A stretch of DNA of 64,000 nt from Xenopus tropicalis. Lineage: Eukaryota; Chordata; Amphibia; Anura; Pipidae. Under the pieces are notes generated by a model that was not told the DNA's origin, ran no database searches, and worked only from the letters and a program-made list of their open reading frames with translations. Made by a program: the position numbers and the translations under genes. Shown here piece after piece: positions 44,774 to 56,291 of this stretch. Each line of letters begins with the position of its first letter. Position 1 is the stretch's first letter. The stretch spans positions 29,687,712 to 29,751,711 of the forward strand of contig NC_030679.2 of assembly GCF_000004195.4 (NCBI RefSeq). The letters are read 5' to 3'.

Positions 44774-45345
44774 AAAATCATATACATATAAAATAAACCC
44801 AATAGGCTTGTTTTGCCTCCAATGAGGATTGATTATATCTTAGTTGGGATCAAGTACAGGCGCTGTTTTATTATTACAGAGAAAAGGGAATCATTTAACC
44901 ATTAAATAAACCCAATAGGACTGTTCTGCCCCAATAAGGGGTAATTATATCTTAGTTGGGATCAAGTACAGGCACTGTTTTATTATTACAGAGAAAAGGG
45001 AATCATTTAACCATTAAATAAACCCAATAGGACTGTTCTGCCCCAATAAGGGGTAATTATATCTTAGTTGGGATCAAGTACAGGTACTGTTTTATTGTTA
45101 CAGAGAAAAGGGAATAATTTAACCATTAAATAAACCCAATAGGGCTGTTCTGCCCCCAATAAGGGGTAATTATATCTTAGTTGGGATCAAGTACAGGTAC
45201 TGTTTTATTATTACAGAGAAAAGGAAATCATTTAACCATTAAATAAACCCAATAGGGCTGTTCTGCCCCCAATAAGGATTAATTATATCTTAGTTGGGAT
45301 CAAGTACTAGGAACCGTTTTATTATTACAGAGAAAAGGAAATCAT
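44774..45345 (+). repeat. 113-bp tandem array, about five units
   Basis: The word GGGAATC or GGAAATC recurs at 44886, 44998, 45110, 45223 and 45337, giving spacings of 112-114 bp. Each unit carries AAATAAACCCAATAGG, CTTAGTTGGGATCAAGTAC and GTTTTATTATTACAGAG. The unit is the same as in the array at 30328-30892, on the opposite strand. Confidence 0.9.
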
Positions 45346-45375
45346 TTTTAAAAATTAGAATTACTTGCTTATAAT

Positions 45376-45694
45376 TATTGATGAGCAAATCTTTCCCTTT
45401 TTGCTTCACCATAAAATTCTCGAAACGGCGAAAAACTAGCGAAACGCATTTGACACGTGATTTTTTTTTTGTCGCCCGCATCTATTTTTGTTGCCTGCAT
45501 CTATTTTTTGTCTCCTGCGATTTTTTGCTGTGACCGCCCTTTTTTTTACGCCACTGCACCCAATTTAACACGCAACAAAAAAAACATCTGCACAACGAAT
45601 TTTTCTGAGGCAAATTTTCGCTAAACAATTCGCCAATGGAAATGAGGAAATTCGTTGTGAATCCATGCCTGGCGAAAAAATTTGCTCATCACTA
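45376..45694 (+). mobile_element. hAT-type MITE nested in the 330-bp repeat
   Basis: It runs from TATTGATGAGCAAATC to TTTGCTCATCACTA. The flanks CTTATAAT (45368-45375) and CGTATAAG (45695-45702) match at 6 of 8 positions. Removing the insert rejoins the host words TTGCTTATAA and GTCTATGGGAGATGG. Confidence 0.82.
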
Positions 45695-46015
45695 CGTATA
45701 AGTCTATGGGAGATGGCCTTTCCGTAATTCAGAGCTTTCTGGATAACAGGTTTCCGGATAAGGGATCCCATACCTGTATTAGTTTTTTTTTTATTCTTAT
45801 CAGACATCATCCTAGAGAATTAGAGAGACTGAGATGAGAAAACCTGTGTAACTTTTAAACATTTGATTTTATGAACACTGGGAAGATTTCATAATAGAAA
45901 ACTTGCAATAACCAATAATGAAGAAAATGTATGATAAAAAGGATACTTGACTTTACATTTTCGTGTGTATGTGTTTTAAAAAGTGGCAGCTACAGCATAA
46001 TGCAGATTTCATGTC

Positions 46016-46440
46016 TTAAAGGAGCAGTAACACTAAAAAATAAAATAGCGTTAACGTAATTAAAACATAAAGTACTGTTACCCTGCACTGGTAAAAGTTG
46101 TGTGTTTGCCACAGAAAGACTACAATGGTTTATATATATACCCTGCCATGTAGCCATGGGGGCAGCCATTTATGCTGGGAAAAAAAGGAGAAAAGGCACA
46201 GGTTACATAACAGATAACAGATAAGCTCTGTAGAATATAATGGTGTTTTATCTGTTATCTTCTAAGTAACCTGAGCCTTTTTTCATTGAATGGCTGCCCC
46301 AATGGCTACACAGCAGCTTTGTTTATATAAACTATGGTAGGGTTTCCATTTCCATTTCAGTGCGATTACCTAATTTTTGGCTATTTATGAATTACTATTG
46401 CCTAAGTAAATTGTTTATTTACATGTAAACAAACCCATCA
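46016..46440 (+). mobile_element. T2/Kolobok-type MITE with internal inverted repeat
   Basis: It begins TTAAAGGAGCAGTAACACT, a T2-type end. In the middle, GGTTAC..AACAGATAACAGATAA (near 46200) and TTATCTGTTATC..GTAACC (near 46250-46275) form an imperfect hairpin of about 85 bp. Outside it GGGGGCAGCCATT and AATGGCTGCCCC pair as well. The expected right TTAA end is not visible. Confidence 0.65.
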
Positions 46441-47267
46441 GGTACCTTTACTTGGAGTGAATCCAAGTCTCCTTCTGCCTTTTCTGCATATATTCTGTAT
46501 CCTTGCCATAAAAAAAAAACATGTCTGTCGCCACTTTACAGAAACAAGCTTGGTTGCGATTTACCGAACTGCTCTCAGTATATATTACAGGCATCTTTTT
46601 TTTTAAGGATAGAATAGGAGGCTCTCAAACCTTCCACATCTAATAGTTAGTCTTGTAAGGAGCTGTGCAAATCCCCAAGGACAGGCAGAATAAAATAACA
46701 ATCACCAATGACACTAATTGCTAGTATCTCTGTAGAGAGAGTTGGCATTTTAGCATGACCACGCGTCCTGAGCACCACTTAACTCCCGAGAGCTGGGAAC
46801 TTGCTTCCCATTCAGTAAGTAATAATGTGTAGCTTTTGTTATACGAAAAAAAAAATATTAAATAAAAAGAGAGCTATATCTGCGCTTCTAGAATGTGATG
46901 AAAATTGAGCCCAATTCAGGAGATTTGTTGTAATATAGTGCTTTTTCAGCTTTGCAGAAACCATTTGCAGTTTTCTACTTGAAATAGAGTTTAAAATTTT
47001 ATGTGCATCTCACCCAGCTTGTCAAAGGCAATCTACTGTCAATTAAAATCACTAGCAAATAGTAGACATTACCTGGCCTGCTATGTTAGAGTTGACCAAA
47101 TAAAAAAAAATAATTAACTTGATATTCATCAACCAAGTCAATGCATAAACCAAGAAGATGCCATTTTTACCCAGTTTGATTCCTTGCTTTGTTCCACATG
47201 CATTTAGTACTATGGCACAGGAGGTGTTCTGAGTGTGAATAGAGTAAATTTCTGGCATTATCATCAG
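46441..47267. other. unique DNA, nothing recognised
   Basis: No transposon ends or exon-like frame are visible. A9 runs occur near 46510 and 46846. Confidence 0.4.
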
Positions 47268-47275
47268 CATATAAT

Positions 47276-47677
47276 TAGTGATGGGCGAAATGTTTCTCCA
47301 GGCATGGATTCGTGGCGAATTTCCGCATTTCAGCATTGGCGGATTGTTTTGCGAAACGGGCGGAAAACGTCCAAAAATTGTCGCCGGCGTCAAAAAAGAA
47401 TAGTTGCGGGCGTCAAAAGAATAGCCGCACAACTAAATAATAGTCGCGGGCGACAAAATAATAGCCGCGGGCGACAAAACATTAGCCGTGTGACAAAATA
47501 ATAGCCGCGGGCGACAAAATAATAGCCGCGCGACAAAAGAATAGCCGCGGGCGACAATTTTTTTTTTGCTGCACGACATTTTCGCCGTTTCGTGAATTTT
47601 TCGCTGTTTCACGGATCTTTTGAAAGATTCACAAATTTTTCGGCGAAGCGAAACGGAACAGATTCGCTCATCACAAA
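47276..47677 (+). mobile_element. hAT-type MITE, TAGTGATGGGCGAA family, perfect TSD
   Basis: It runs from TAGTGATGGGCGAAATG to GATTCGCTCATCACAAA, flanked by perfect CATATAAT repeats at 47268-47275 and 47678-47685. Its centre (47375-47555) has about nine GGGCGACAAAATAATAGCCG-type units. The right half shows the GAAACGG and GATTCGC words of the family. Confidence 0.9.
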
Positions 47678-47685
47678 CATATAAT

Positions 47686-49037
47686 TAATTGTCCAACTAT
47701 GCACTGTTGCAGCCATTGAAAAGCCACATATACATAGAGTTCCCCAGAAAGTGTAATGAATCGATCCTAGTCAGTTGTTTGTGGGTTGTCTATGAGTCCT
47801 GTTAAATTCTGCATTTAGGGTTTGTCTCCACTTGTAACAAGTGCATTGCGCAGCAGTAGAATGCTTAAATGCACCACATGGCATGCAAGAGTGGAGCCTT
47901 ACCCCTAACAGTATCTGTGCCTAAATTCAATGCCTCAAGCTTTCTACATCTTCCTTGATGCTGAGTAGGAAATGGTCAGTGCATCAGCTGTTCAATGTCT
48001 GTTGATTCCTACAATTAACATCAATTTGTTTACCATATACATTAACTTTGTGTCTGTTATAATGTAAATGCAGGATAAACATAACAGTTTATTGATCATC
48101 TTTGCCAGAGAACATAATTTGAGCTGACAAAAATGAAAAAAGGGGCTTTACTGGTCTTTGCATTTTCCAAGCAGAAAGCAAATCTCTCCAAATCCTGCTT
48201 TACTTGAAACACAATGCTTCATAAACCCATGCAAGTAAACCAGTGGATTGAATGAGAATATAAATGCATTCATGAGTAGTTGTAAAATCACTTACTGACA
48301 ATCAGCAAAGCTATTTTGTTCTTGGTGGAAAGATCAAGTTGTTTCCAAATATCTATTTAAAAAGAAAGTCATCTGCTAAAGGTACCTACTGCCAAGTACA
48401 TTGCAAAAAGGTTGTATTTGCTGCTGGGGTAGAAGTGGATCTCTTGAAAGTCACTTTTATATTTGTATTACATTGGCAATAAACAAAGCTCACTGCATGC
48501 TCATTTCAGATGACAGATTCTTGGACCAAATAATTGCAGTCTTTTGGGCAATGTAATAAAATAGAATAAAAACAATTGCACCAGCACAAACATTTTTTCC
48601 TGTGTACTAGTAGAAAACCATTCACCAGTTTTCTTATTGAAAAACCCATTTATTTTGCTCAATGGGACCTTTTTATTCTCATTTGAACCCATTTATAACT
48701 TTTTTTGTTACATTTTCCCAAATGCCACATTGGACATTATTCAATCTTGTAATGTGAATCTGAAGTTTGTCCTACAAGCCAAGGGCCACTATAATTGTGT
48801 TAGGTCAATCCGACCCATCATCCAAATATTGGAAAAATCGTACAAAATGTATTTACACTGCCACAATGTGGCCATCTTTATGTGGTCATCTATTATAAAT
48901 GCTATAACCAGTAGAAAGATGTGAGTGAGTTTCAACGTATCATTTATTTTAGTGGGTTTTCATTCGTGTCAGAGTATTACAATCACAAGATAGTGGTGGG
49001 TTATTTTGATAAACGATAAATACCTATTGGAAACAAC
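47686..49037. other. unique DNA, nothing recognised
   Basis: No repeat termini or coding pattern were found in 1.35 kb. Confidence 0.45.
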
Positions 49038-49281
49038 TAGTAATGAGCAAATTTTTTTGCCAGGCATGGATTCGCATGAAAAATTCGGTGCACGTAAAAA
49101 AATTTCATAGGACATCAAAGGGTGTCATCACGTAAAAAAGCGCGGGCTACAAAAAAAGACACTGGCTACAAAAAAAATTGTGCCACAAATGCTTTTTTCA
49201 ATTTTTTTGCAGTTTTGTTAATTTTCTTGCCTTTTGCGAATTCTATGGCGATGCGAAACAGGACAGATTCGCTCATCACTA
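49038..49281 (+). mobile_element. hAT-type MITE, TAGTGATGAGC family
   Basis: TAGTAATGAGCAAATTTTTT opens it, with the family word GCCAGGCATGGATTCGC next, and GATTCGCTCATCACTA closes it. The central units are short and A-rich. No good 8-bp flank match is seen. Confidence 0.75.
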
Positions 49282-49324
49282 CAGTTAATCTTTAGTATCA
49301 CTAAGATCAGATGATAGCCTAATA

Positions 49325-49450
49325 ACTACGGCCAGAAAATTCGGGAAACGGAGAAAAATTCGCGAAACTCATTTATTGCATGTTTTTTTCTTTGTCGCCC
49401 GTGTCTTTTTTTGTTGCCCACGTGTCGCCTGCGTCTATTTTTGCTGAATC
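49325..49450 (+). mobile_element. internal fragment of the same hAT-type family
   Basis: AATTCGGGAAACGGAG, AATTCGCGAAAC and TTTTGTTGCCCACGTG-like units match the middle of this family. Both ends are missing. It lies 44 bp from the copy before it. Confidence 0.55.
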
Positions 49451-49524
49451 TCCTCCTCTGGCTTCCATCTTGAAGTTTCCAGGTCCTGAAGCAGAGTCTG
49501 TCCTCTAGTGTTCAAGTATCCCGG

Positions 49525-49807
49525 TAGTGTCGGACTGGGAACCCAGGGGCTCACCAGAAAACCTTAGTAGACCCTAGGCCCGCTTGCCAAACTATTTTTC
49601 CTCCTTTCCTCACTCAACCGCTTTATTCTCCTAGTCTCTTTTATTTAAATGCTAAAATCTATTCTTTCATCTATTTCTCCTCTTCGTTCCCATTCAGAAA
49701 TAGGGAATGACCATGAAACAGGCCAAATGGTCAGGAGCAGGAGGGCCCACTGACACCTGGGCCCACTGGGAGTTTTCCTGGTATCTTGGTGGGCCAGTCC
49801 GACACTG
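49525..49807 (-). mobile_element. hAT-type MITE, CAGTGTCGGACTGG family, inverted copy
   Basis: The ends TAGTGTCGGACTGG and CCAGTCCGACACTG are inverted. TATCCCGG (49517-49524) and TATCCCAA (49808-49815) match at 6 of 8. Its reverse complement aligns along its length with 39-319 (shared CAGGCCAAATGG and CATGAAACAGG words). Confidence 0.85.
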
Positions 49808-49815
49808 TATCCCAA

Positions 49816-50163
49816 GAAGTAGACAAAACATGACAATAGGCACACTTCAGAGTGTGGAGTCTTGATGTACTGTGTGATGTGTTATCAGTATATAGAAATG
49901 CTTTTTACTTTTCAACCATGCCTTGGCGAATGTATTCCCCTTTAGAATCTGCTGATGTAATTGAAGAACAATTGAAGTCAATAAGGTGGCACATTCTATT
50001 AACCCTAAAATCTGTATCCCGAGACCTTAGCAATACAGCTAGGTAAAAAGTTTCTAACAAAGTGGTCACCTTCACTTAATTTTGACTTAAAGTTTCTTTT
50101 CATTAATTACTTTTTTTTGTGGTGAAGAGATCTGAAATATATATTAAAAGAGATTTTTCTCAC
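49816..50163. other. unique DNA beside the candidate exon
   Basis: No repeat is recognised. It would be intron downstream of the exon on the minus strand if the exon call is right. Confidence 0.35.
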
Positions 50164-50431
50164 CATCGGTAAAGTATTTCTGATTGAAACCAATATTTCA
50201 GTGTATCCATAGAGACTTTCTAAATGTTTAATGCCAGTTAATATTCTTTTCCCCTCCTCTGGAGTCAAGAATATTGCTTCTGTTGCATTCCCCTCTAGAG
50301 CGTTCAAGGCGAGATCTGCTTCATATATTTGAGGGACTTGATTAAGTCTTGCTGCACAATTTACTTGTTTGTGTTTCTCTACTAGAGGGGCATTATCTGC
50401 CAAACTCCGCAATACTTTCCAAAACAATTCT
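50164..50431 (-). CDS. candidate internal coding exon, protein not identified
   Basis: On the minus strand about 89 codons are open between a possible 3' splice site and a good 5' splice site. The acceptor side has a pyrimidine tract (TTTTCCTCTTTCCCTGTAATC) and AG at about 50432-50433. An in-frame TAA lies just upstream, so the frame begins within the exon. The donor reads ATG|GTGAGA with the GT at 50163-50162, and the exon would end in phase 0. The peptide is balanced and non-repetitive: ELFWKVLRSLADNAPLVEKH near the start, then RLNQVPQIYEADLALNALEG, an NAT sequon, and PEEGKRILTGIKHLESLYG. It has no transposon similarity that I recognise, unlike every other long frame in the window. I cannot name the protein and see no partner exon nearby. 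A chance open frame in AT-rich DNA remains possible. Confidence 0.4.
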
Positions 50432-50433
50432 CT

Positions 50434-51098
50434 CAGGAGTGATTACAGGGAAAGAGGAAAAGTGTCTGTTCCAAAGTTCTTTTTTTATTATTTTTTTAAA
50501 AATGTAACCTTTTCTTTAATAATCACTGCTTTCTCCTGTCAGCTGTGCTGAAATGAACTGCACTGTGTGACTGGTTATTAGCTTTAACTGAGCGCCAATT
50601 GAATATTTGTATTCAGAGACTCTGAAAATAATGAAAGCTGAGTCTGCATGCAGAACCAAAGAAGCAAGAGAAAACAAAGAAAGAGAAAAAGAAATTATAT
50701 ATTCATCTATTAATGTGTTTACTATATAAAGTGGAAGGAAAAACAATCAAAAGAGTGACCATTCATGAGAAAATTCATATATGTATACAGTATATATATA
50801 TATATATATATATATATACCGAAATATTGGCACCGTAGTATGGTGATATAGATGCCAGAATCATAGTCCACCCCAGATTGATTTCAAACATTGACTTTGC
50901 CTACATGTTTTATACTTTATTAACAACAAACCTTACACATTCTTAAATGGTTTAATCTTAATCTTTTTTTTTCACTTGACACCCTGCCTTCCACTGTTAT
51001 CTTATTATCTTAAGTACTTTTGTGGATTCTGGTGTTAGGCTAGGGCAAAAATGTTCTTTTTAGGGTTAGGTGCATGTCTTAATTTCAATTTTTATTCT
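50434..51098. other. unique DNA with (TA)14 microsatellite
   Basis: A (TA)14 tract lies at 50791-50818. The rest shows no repeat ends. Confidence 0.5.
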
Positions 51099-51365
51099 TT
51101 AAATAGAACTAAACCCCCACGTTTGGCCTCACAAAGCCCCTTGCCTTCTCCTGGACTGCACCAAAGGGACTCCCAAAAATAGTCCAGTTCTCCTGAACAT
51201 GATCTCCAAATGCAACAGCTGCCATGTTCTGGTTTTTGTCGCTCTGGCGCTTACTGCTGTAGAAGCGCAGAGGGGGAACAGTCACTAAAATGCTCAAGAG
51301 GGAAATAATTATTTTATAGGTGGTAAAAGATAAGTTGCTAAGACAAGCGGACCAATGGAAAATAG
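51099..51365 (+). mobile_element. T2-type MITE, left end only, possible
   Basis: TTAAATAGAACTAAACCCCC resembles the TTAAAGGRGAACTAAACC ends of T2-type elements (compare 25153). No matching right end was seen. Confidence 0.35.
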
Positions 51366-51711
51366 TTGTTGCTGAATACAAATGAATATCTTCATCCTAG
51401 GATAGAGGGTCGCACCAAACCAAGTACTTTATGCCCAGGATGTAGTTAGATCACTAAAGAGGGAACATTACGAAAAGAGAAACTTCAGTGTAGTGAGAAA
51501 TAAGACCTTCTATAGAAATCAACTCCAAAATAGACCAATGTAGAAATTTCTTGACACTCAGAACTGATACCCCACAACAGCCAACTAATATAGCAAAGGG
51601 AAAAAAATCATTAAAATAATTGTCCCATTTACTAACGCTGGGCAACTTTGTCCCATGAGAGTAACCAAACCTTTAATTGTTATTATTGTTTGCAAAAGTG
51701 TGAAGTGTATG

Positions 51712-51913
51712 CAGGGTCACACTGGGGGGTGCAGGGCCCACCGGGGTGCCGCCCCAGGGGCCCCGCACCCCCCAAGGTGCTGCCCCAGGGGCTCCACACC
51801 CCCCAAGGTGCCCTTGCTGGCCACGTACCCCGCACCACCTAGCCCCCTGCCACCTGCCCGACATCCTCCCTCCCGGGTTTTTTCCAGCATCCCATCGGCC
51901 CAATCCGGCCCTG
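51712..51913 (+). mobile_element. GC-rich hAT-type MITE with perfect TSD
   Basis: It begins CAGGGTCACACTGG and ends CCAATCCGGCCCTG. Perfect 8-bp repeats AGTGTATG flank it at 51704-51711 and 51914-51921. A 31-bp unit starting GTGCCGCCCCAGGGGC occurs twice in tandem at about 51742-51803. Overlapping open frames on both strands (up to 89 codons, rich in Pro, Gly and Ala) only reflect its GC content. Confidence 0.9.
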
Positions 51914-52114
51914 AGTGTATGTAATAAAACTTCTTAATCAAAAAGTTGTTAAATTTGCTCCAAAAGATTATACCACCTTCAAGCATGCCTTAAAAGTTCA
52001 CAATGCACAATTAAAATTTGCAATACAAAAACAGTCTAATGAACAATATTACATTGCGAAAAGCTAATTTTTATTCTTATTTACCCCACAAGAGTTTTGC
52101 TCTGTATTCCTTAA

Positions 52115-52214
52115 AAATAATTTAAACGTCAAATAAACCCAACGGGATTGTTTTGCCTCCAGTAAGGGTTAATTATATCTTAGTTGGGATCAAGTACAAG
52201 CTACTGTTTTATTA
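52115..52214 (+). mobile_element. internal fragment of the 330-bp repeat
   Basis: AATAAACCCAACGGGATTG and ATTATATCTTAGTTGGG are centre words of the repeat. The ends are lacking. The next, complete-ended copy starts immediately after. Confidence 0.7.
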
Positions 52215-52218
52215 CAGG

Positions 52219-52772
52219 TACAGGTATAGGACCTATTATCCAGAATGCTCGGGACCAAGGGTATTCCAGATAAGGGGTCCTTCCGTTATTTGGATCTCCA
52301 TACCTTAAGTCTACTAAAAAATCAATAAAACATTAATTAAACCGAATAGAATTGTTTTGCCTCCAATAAGGATTAATTATATCTTAGTTGGGATCAAGTA
52401 CAAGGTTCTGTTAACTGGATAACGAGTCTCCGGATAACGGATCCCATACCTGTATAGGATCTATTATCCAGAATGCTTGGGACCTGAGGTTTTCTGGATA
52501 AGGGATCATTCCATGATTTAGATAACCATTCCCTAAGTCTACTTAAAATAATATGAGCATTGAATAAGTCCAAAAAGATTGTTTTGCCTCCAGTAAAGAT
52601 GAATTCAGTTGTTTTTTGGATCAAGCACAAGATACTGTTTTATTATTACAGAGTAAAAAGAAAATCCTTTTCAATCATTGTATTATTTGCTTAGAATGGA
52701 GTCTATGGGCTTTCTGTAATTTGGGGCTTTGTAAAATAACAGGTTTCCAGATAACGGATCCCATAACTGTAC
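52219..52772 (+). mobile_element. two 330-bp-repeat copies joined head to tail
   Basis: The first copy (52219-52454) runs from TACAGGTATAGGACC to GGATCCCATACCTGTA and has lost part of its right half. The second (about 52451-52772) begins directly with TGTATAGGATCTATTATCC and ends CCCATAACTGTACA. At the junction the right end of one serves as the left end of the next, so no spacer is left. Confidence 0.8.
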
Positions 52773-53669
52773 AGATTTTTTAAATTTCATCCTGTCTATG
52801 GGAAAGTATGTAAATGAAATATATATTAAAAACGGATACAATTCTTCAGAGTAATAACACTCCATAATCATGAACCGGCAATTGTAATGATGAATTCAAA
52901 GTCATAGTGGACTTGGTGTATGAAGGACAAAAAATATTGCTGTGGAGCCAGTTTAAAGAGCGAGAGGGAGAAATTTATTGCACTTGGGGGTCTGTTTATG
53001 AACATCTCCGAGCTGTTAAATCTGGTGTTTTACACTGAGTTCTATAACTCCTCTTTCTCTTCTGTGTTCACGGTAATTCCACAGGTGCTATGTCAAAGGA
53101 TGAAAGCAGCCACGGCGATGACTTGTTTTATGATCAATTGCCTCACTCCTTTAATAGGGTTTTATATTGTTTTAGGTGAAACTATTGCATTCCCTGCGGG
53201 GGCCGAAAGCAAACAGTGGCCAAATAAGTTGTTTTTATTCAGGGAGCTACAGACAATATAGGAAAGACATCCGTATCTATAATATTCAGAAAAAGGTTTT
53301 GGGGCAGTAACAACACTACAGAGCCCTAACAAGAAAACGTTGACAGCATTTCTTGGAATGCGGGAATATTATAATGCCAAAGTTTTGTAAAAGTACATAT
53401 TTTAAAACTGTTGGGTAATTGTTTATTTTGAGATGATCAGGCCTTTTACCCTATGGTTCTGTGCACAGATGACTGGACAAATTCAGAACAAAGAGAATGT
53501 GCTATTTGTTCCTGCACTTGGCTTTAATGTCCTCTCTTATAGCTACAGCCTTATATAGCACACAGAGATACAGTAAATAAAGGGGACTCTATAGGAGGAA
53601 TGGTATTAGAAAAGGGCAGGCAGGATTGTTGGTGTAGGGTGGAGCTGGCATTGGTATTGGCATAAGAGT
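52773..53669. other. unique DNA, nothing recognised
   Basis: A 113-codon open frame at 52920-53261 has no domain order and no splice context that I trust. The rest shows no feature. Confidence 0.4.
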
Positions 53670-53962
53670 TAACTTTTGGAATGTTCCATTCTCACCAACT
53701 TTTCAATTGGTCATTTATTTTGTATATTTTTTTTAATTATTTGCCTTCTTCTAACATAGAAACATAGTAAGTTAGGTTGATAATAGACATAGGCCCATTA
53801 AGTTCATCCATAATGCCTATATATAACCTGCCTAACTGCTAGTTGATTCTAACTCTATAAAGCTTTCAAATGGAGAGCTGCTAGACCAACTGCAAACTGT
53901 CTCAGAATATCACTCTCTACAACATATTAAAAGTTAACTCAAAGGTGAAAAACCCCTTTAAA
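53670..53962 (+). mobile_element. T2/Kolobok-type MITE right part, split by a CR1 tail
   Basis: CCATTCTCACCAACTTTTC, TTGCCTTCTTCT, AGCTTTCAAATGGAG, TGCAAACTGTCTCAGAATAT and AAAGGTGAAAAACCCCTTTA are the ordered words of a common Xenopus T2 family, with a large internal deletion. A CR1 tail is inserted at 53756-53846. Confidence 0.8.
53756..53846 (-). mobile_element. CR1-like LINE 3' tail with 7-bp TSD
   Basis: This is a minus-strand insertion of the 3' end only. AACATAGAAACATAGTAAG is its short-tandem tail and AACCTGCCTAACTGCTAG its UTR word. TTCTAAC flanks it at 53749-53755 and 53847-53853, giving a perfect 7-bp duplication. It is about 91 bp long and thus an extreme 5' truncation. Confidence 0.88.
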
Positions 53963-54961
53963 AAACATCCCTGTTCAAATCTTGGAAAAATAGGCTGGCC
54001 AAACTGGACAGCAGTCATTTATTGTGCCTTAATTATTTATTGAAAGGTCTCAAAAAATAATAGCCTTGTGTGTTTAGTGCCTTCATGGGGCATTTAGTCC
54101 TATAATGAGTTCTTATCCTGTCACATCTTGTGGAGGAATATTTGCCAAGGGGAGGGCTAGGCCCCTGTTTTCTGCAAATGTGCCATTGGTGTGGGATCTT
54201 TTTGCAATGATCTCAGGAGTGTTGCCTGTTCTCGTTTGACCACTCAGTGGTGATGTGGAAGGAGGCTGCCATGGCATGGATAAGGAATTGTATTGAAGGG
54301 CACATACATTGTAACCGGAGTCAGAAAGGAGACAACCTTTTCATGACAACGCATGACTAAAAATGACTAACAATATAAAAATTCATAATTTCAAATACTA
54401 AACAAAAGACATTATTTTCAGACATTAATACATACCTACAAGTTAATACATACTTTATTATGTGATGGCAGCGTCCCTGTAAGCTCCTGTAATGACTCAA
54501 GCTGTTTTACACATTTACTACACTTCATTTGGATTCAGAGGAGAAGTGATAATGCAGTTTACCACACCAACACATTGTGCAGCTAATTTAATTTGCACAA
54601 ATGGAGTCATTGCCAACCCAAGGCTGAGGGTTGCGTTAGACAAGCCCCCCCCAAAGATGGGAAACCCCGAAACTACTGTCACCCTGCACATGGTGGTCTT
54701 TTTTTTAAGATGTTACCAGTGCCTCAGGCAACATTATAAAGACAGTGGAAGTTTAGGGATCTAAATTAATGGTTAATGTGTTGGTGTAGGAAACAAGGGT
54801 TTGGGTTCCAAGAGCACTAGACGGATTTTTCTTTGGGGTATAATCTCTATATCCATGATGGCGAGAAGTCTAATTTGCCACTGCATGCACATGCAATTGC
54901 TTTTGTTTTGATGCATCAGGCACATTTGGGAGGGTTGGAAACTTTCAGTATGGGACAGATT
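53963..54961. other. unique DNA, nothing recognised
   Basis: No repeat termini or exon-like frame were recognised. Confidence 0.4.
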
Positions 54962-55274
54962 TACAGGTATCGGACCCCTTATCCAGAAACCTATTATCCA
55001 GAAAGTTCCAAATTATGGAAAGGCCATCTCCCATAGATTCTATTTTAATCAAATAATTTTTAATTATTTTTAAAAATGATTTCCTTTTTCTCTATAATAA
55101 TAAAACAGTACCTTGATCCCAACTGAGATATAATTAATCCTTATTGGAGCCAAAACAATGTTATTGGGTTTAATTACTGTTTAAATAATTTATTTAGCAG
55201 ACTTAAGGTAGGAGATGCAAATTATGGAAAGCCCCAGGTCCCGCGCGTTCTGGATAACGGGTCCCATGCTTGTA
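54962..55274 (-). mobile_element. 330-bp repeat copy
   Basis: TACAGGTATCGGACCCC opens it and GGATAACGGGTCCCATGC with TTGTA closes it. The family words CCATCTCCCATAG and GATCCCAACTGAGATATAAT identify the minus orientation. Confidence 0.8.
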
Positions 55275-56291
55275 TAGGGAAAAAAACACTGCATTATTGG
55301 TAAAAAAAAAACATGTTGATTTTAATCTAAAATTGCACTTTGCAAATATAAATCCGCCTTGGGTGATGCATATTAGATACAGGCTGGGTACTATATCATT
55401 CTAGGTGAAGGCATTTTTATCTGTGTTAATTCCCTATTCTTTTAAATGCTCCACCACCATCTGGGGAGGAACTTCCAACCCAAAGACAGATAGTACTGTA
55501 TGGCAATGCATACTGTAGATATACATTGTATGATTTACATATTGGTTAATAGTGCAATGAGCTTGTAGTCATAGTAATTCATCATTATTGTTTATGTGAT
55601 TACAGAAAATAGGCTGATAGAAAAAAGTAAAGTTTAATATACTTTTAATTAGCATTGTATATATAAACTTGTATATATGTGTATGCGAATTGCATCTAAA
55701 TTACAAGAGGAAATAAATGACTGCTCTGTAGAGCTCTGAGGAAGCCAAAGCATCACACCAACATTCACAATGTATTTGTAAAACAGATTCAGCTGTGAAG
55801 ATATTGCTCAGCTCCAGCCCGCCGTTGCCCTTATTATAGCACATAAAACATTTCTCTGCCACTTTCTGCTGTGAGTATGAAGGGTCAGATTACACAAAGA
55901 ATCCGTTATTTTGGCAATTATACACAGGCTGATGTATTGTACAGTTACAGTGCCTCATTTTCTTCTCCGGTATTACAGAATCAACTGATTGCTCTCCTGC
56001 TGCACCAAAATGTCATGTGTTAACCCTCTGCCAGCACAGATTAGCAGCACAGGGGGGTTAATTAAGACAGAAGAAATGGCAGATTTATTAACATCCGTTA
56101 CATGGCTCTTGGAGAAATAGTTCACTTCTTCCTTGTTTCAATTGAAACTGGATGATAAACAGAAGAAACCTAGTGTCAATACTGGAAATGTGTAAATCTC
56201 TGTGTAAGCTGAATGACAGTATTGATGATAGCCTTCCAAAGCACTGGGCTTTTCTGAGTCCCTCCAAGTAGTTTTTCACTACCGTGTCTCC
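55275..56291. other. unique DNA with a possible conserved non-coding stretch
   Basis: 55730-56280 has balanced composition, no transposon words and several motifs of the kind found in developmental enhancers (GGGGTTAATTAAGACAG, GCAGATTTATTAACATCC). Nothing else is recognised. Conservation is untested. Confidence 0.35.

Larger units (their letters stand above)
44676..45778 (+). mobile_element. 330-bp repeat enlarged by a 113-bp array and a nested hAT MITE
   Basis: The ends TACAGGTATGGGACC and GGATCCCATACCTGTA are intact. The normal centre is expanded into about five 112-114 bp units, and a hAT-type MITE (45376-45694) is inserted in CTTATAATGGAG. It is the inverted counterpart of 30216-31732. 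Confidence 0.88.

Noticed and set aside
51655..51986. Pro- and Gly-rich frames on both strands
   Set aside because: They fall in the GC-rich hAT MITE 51712-51913, whose ends and perfect target duplication are exact.
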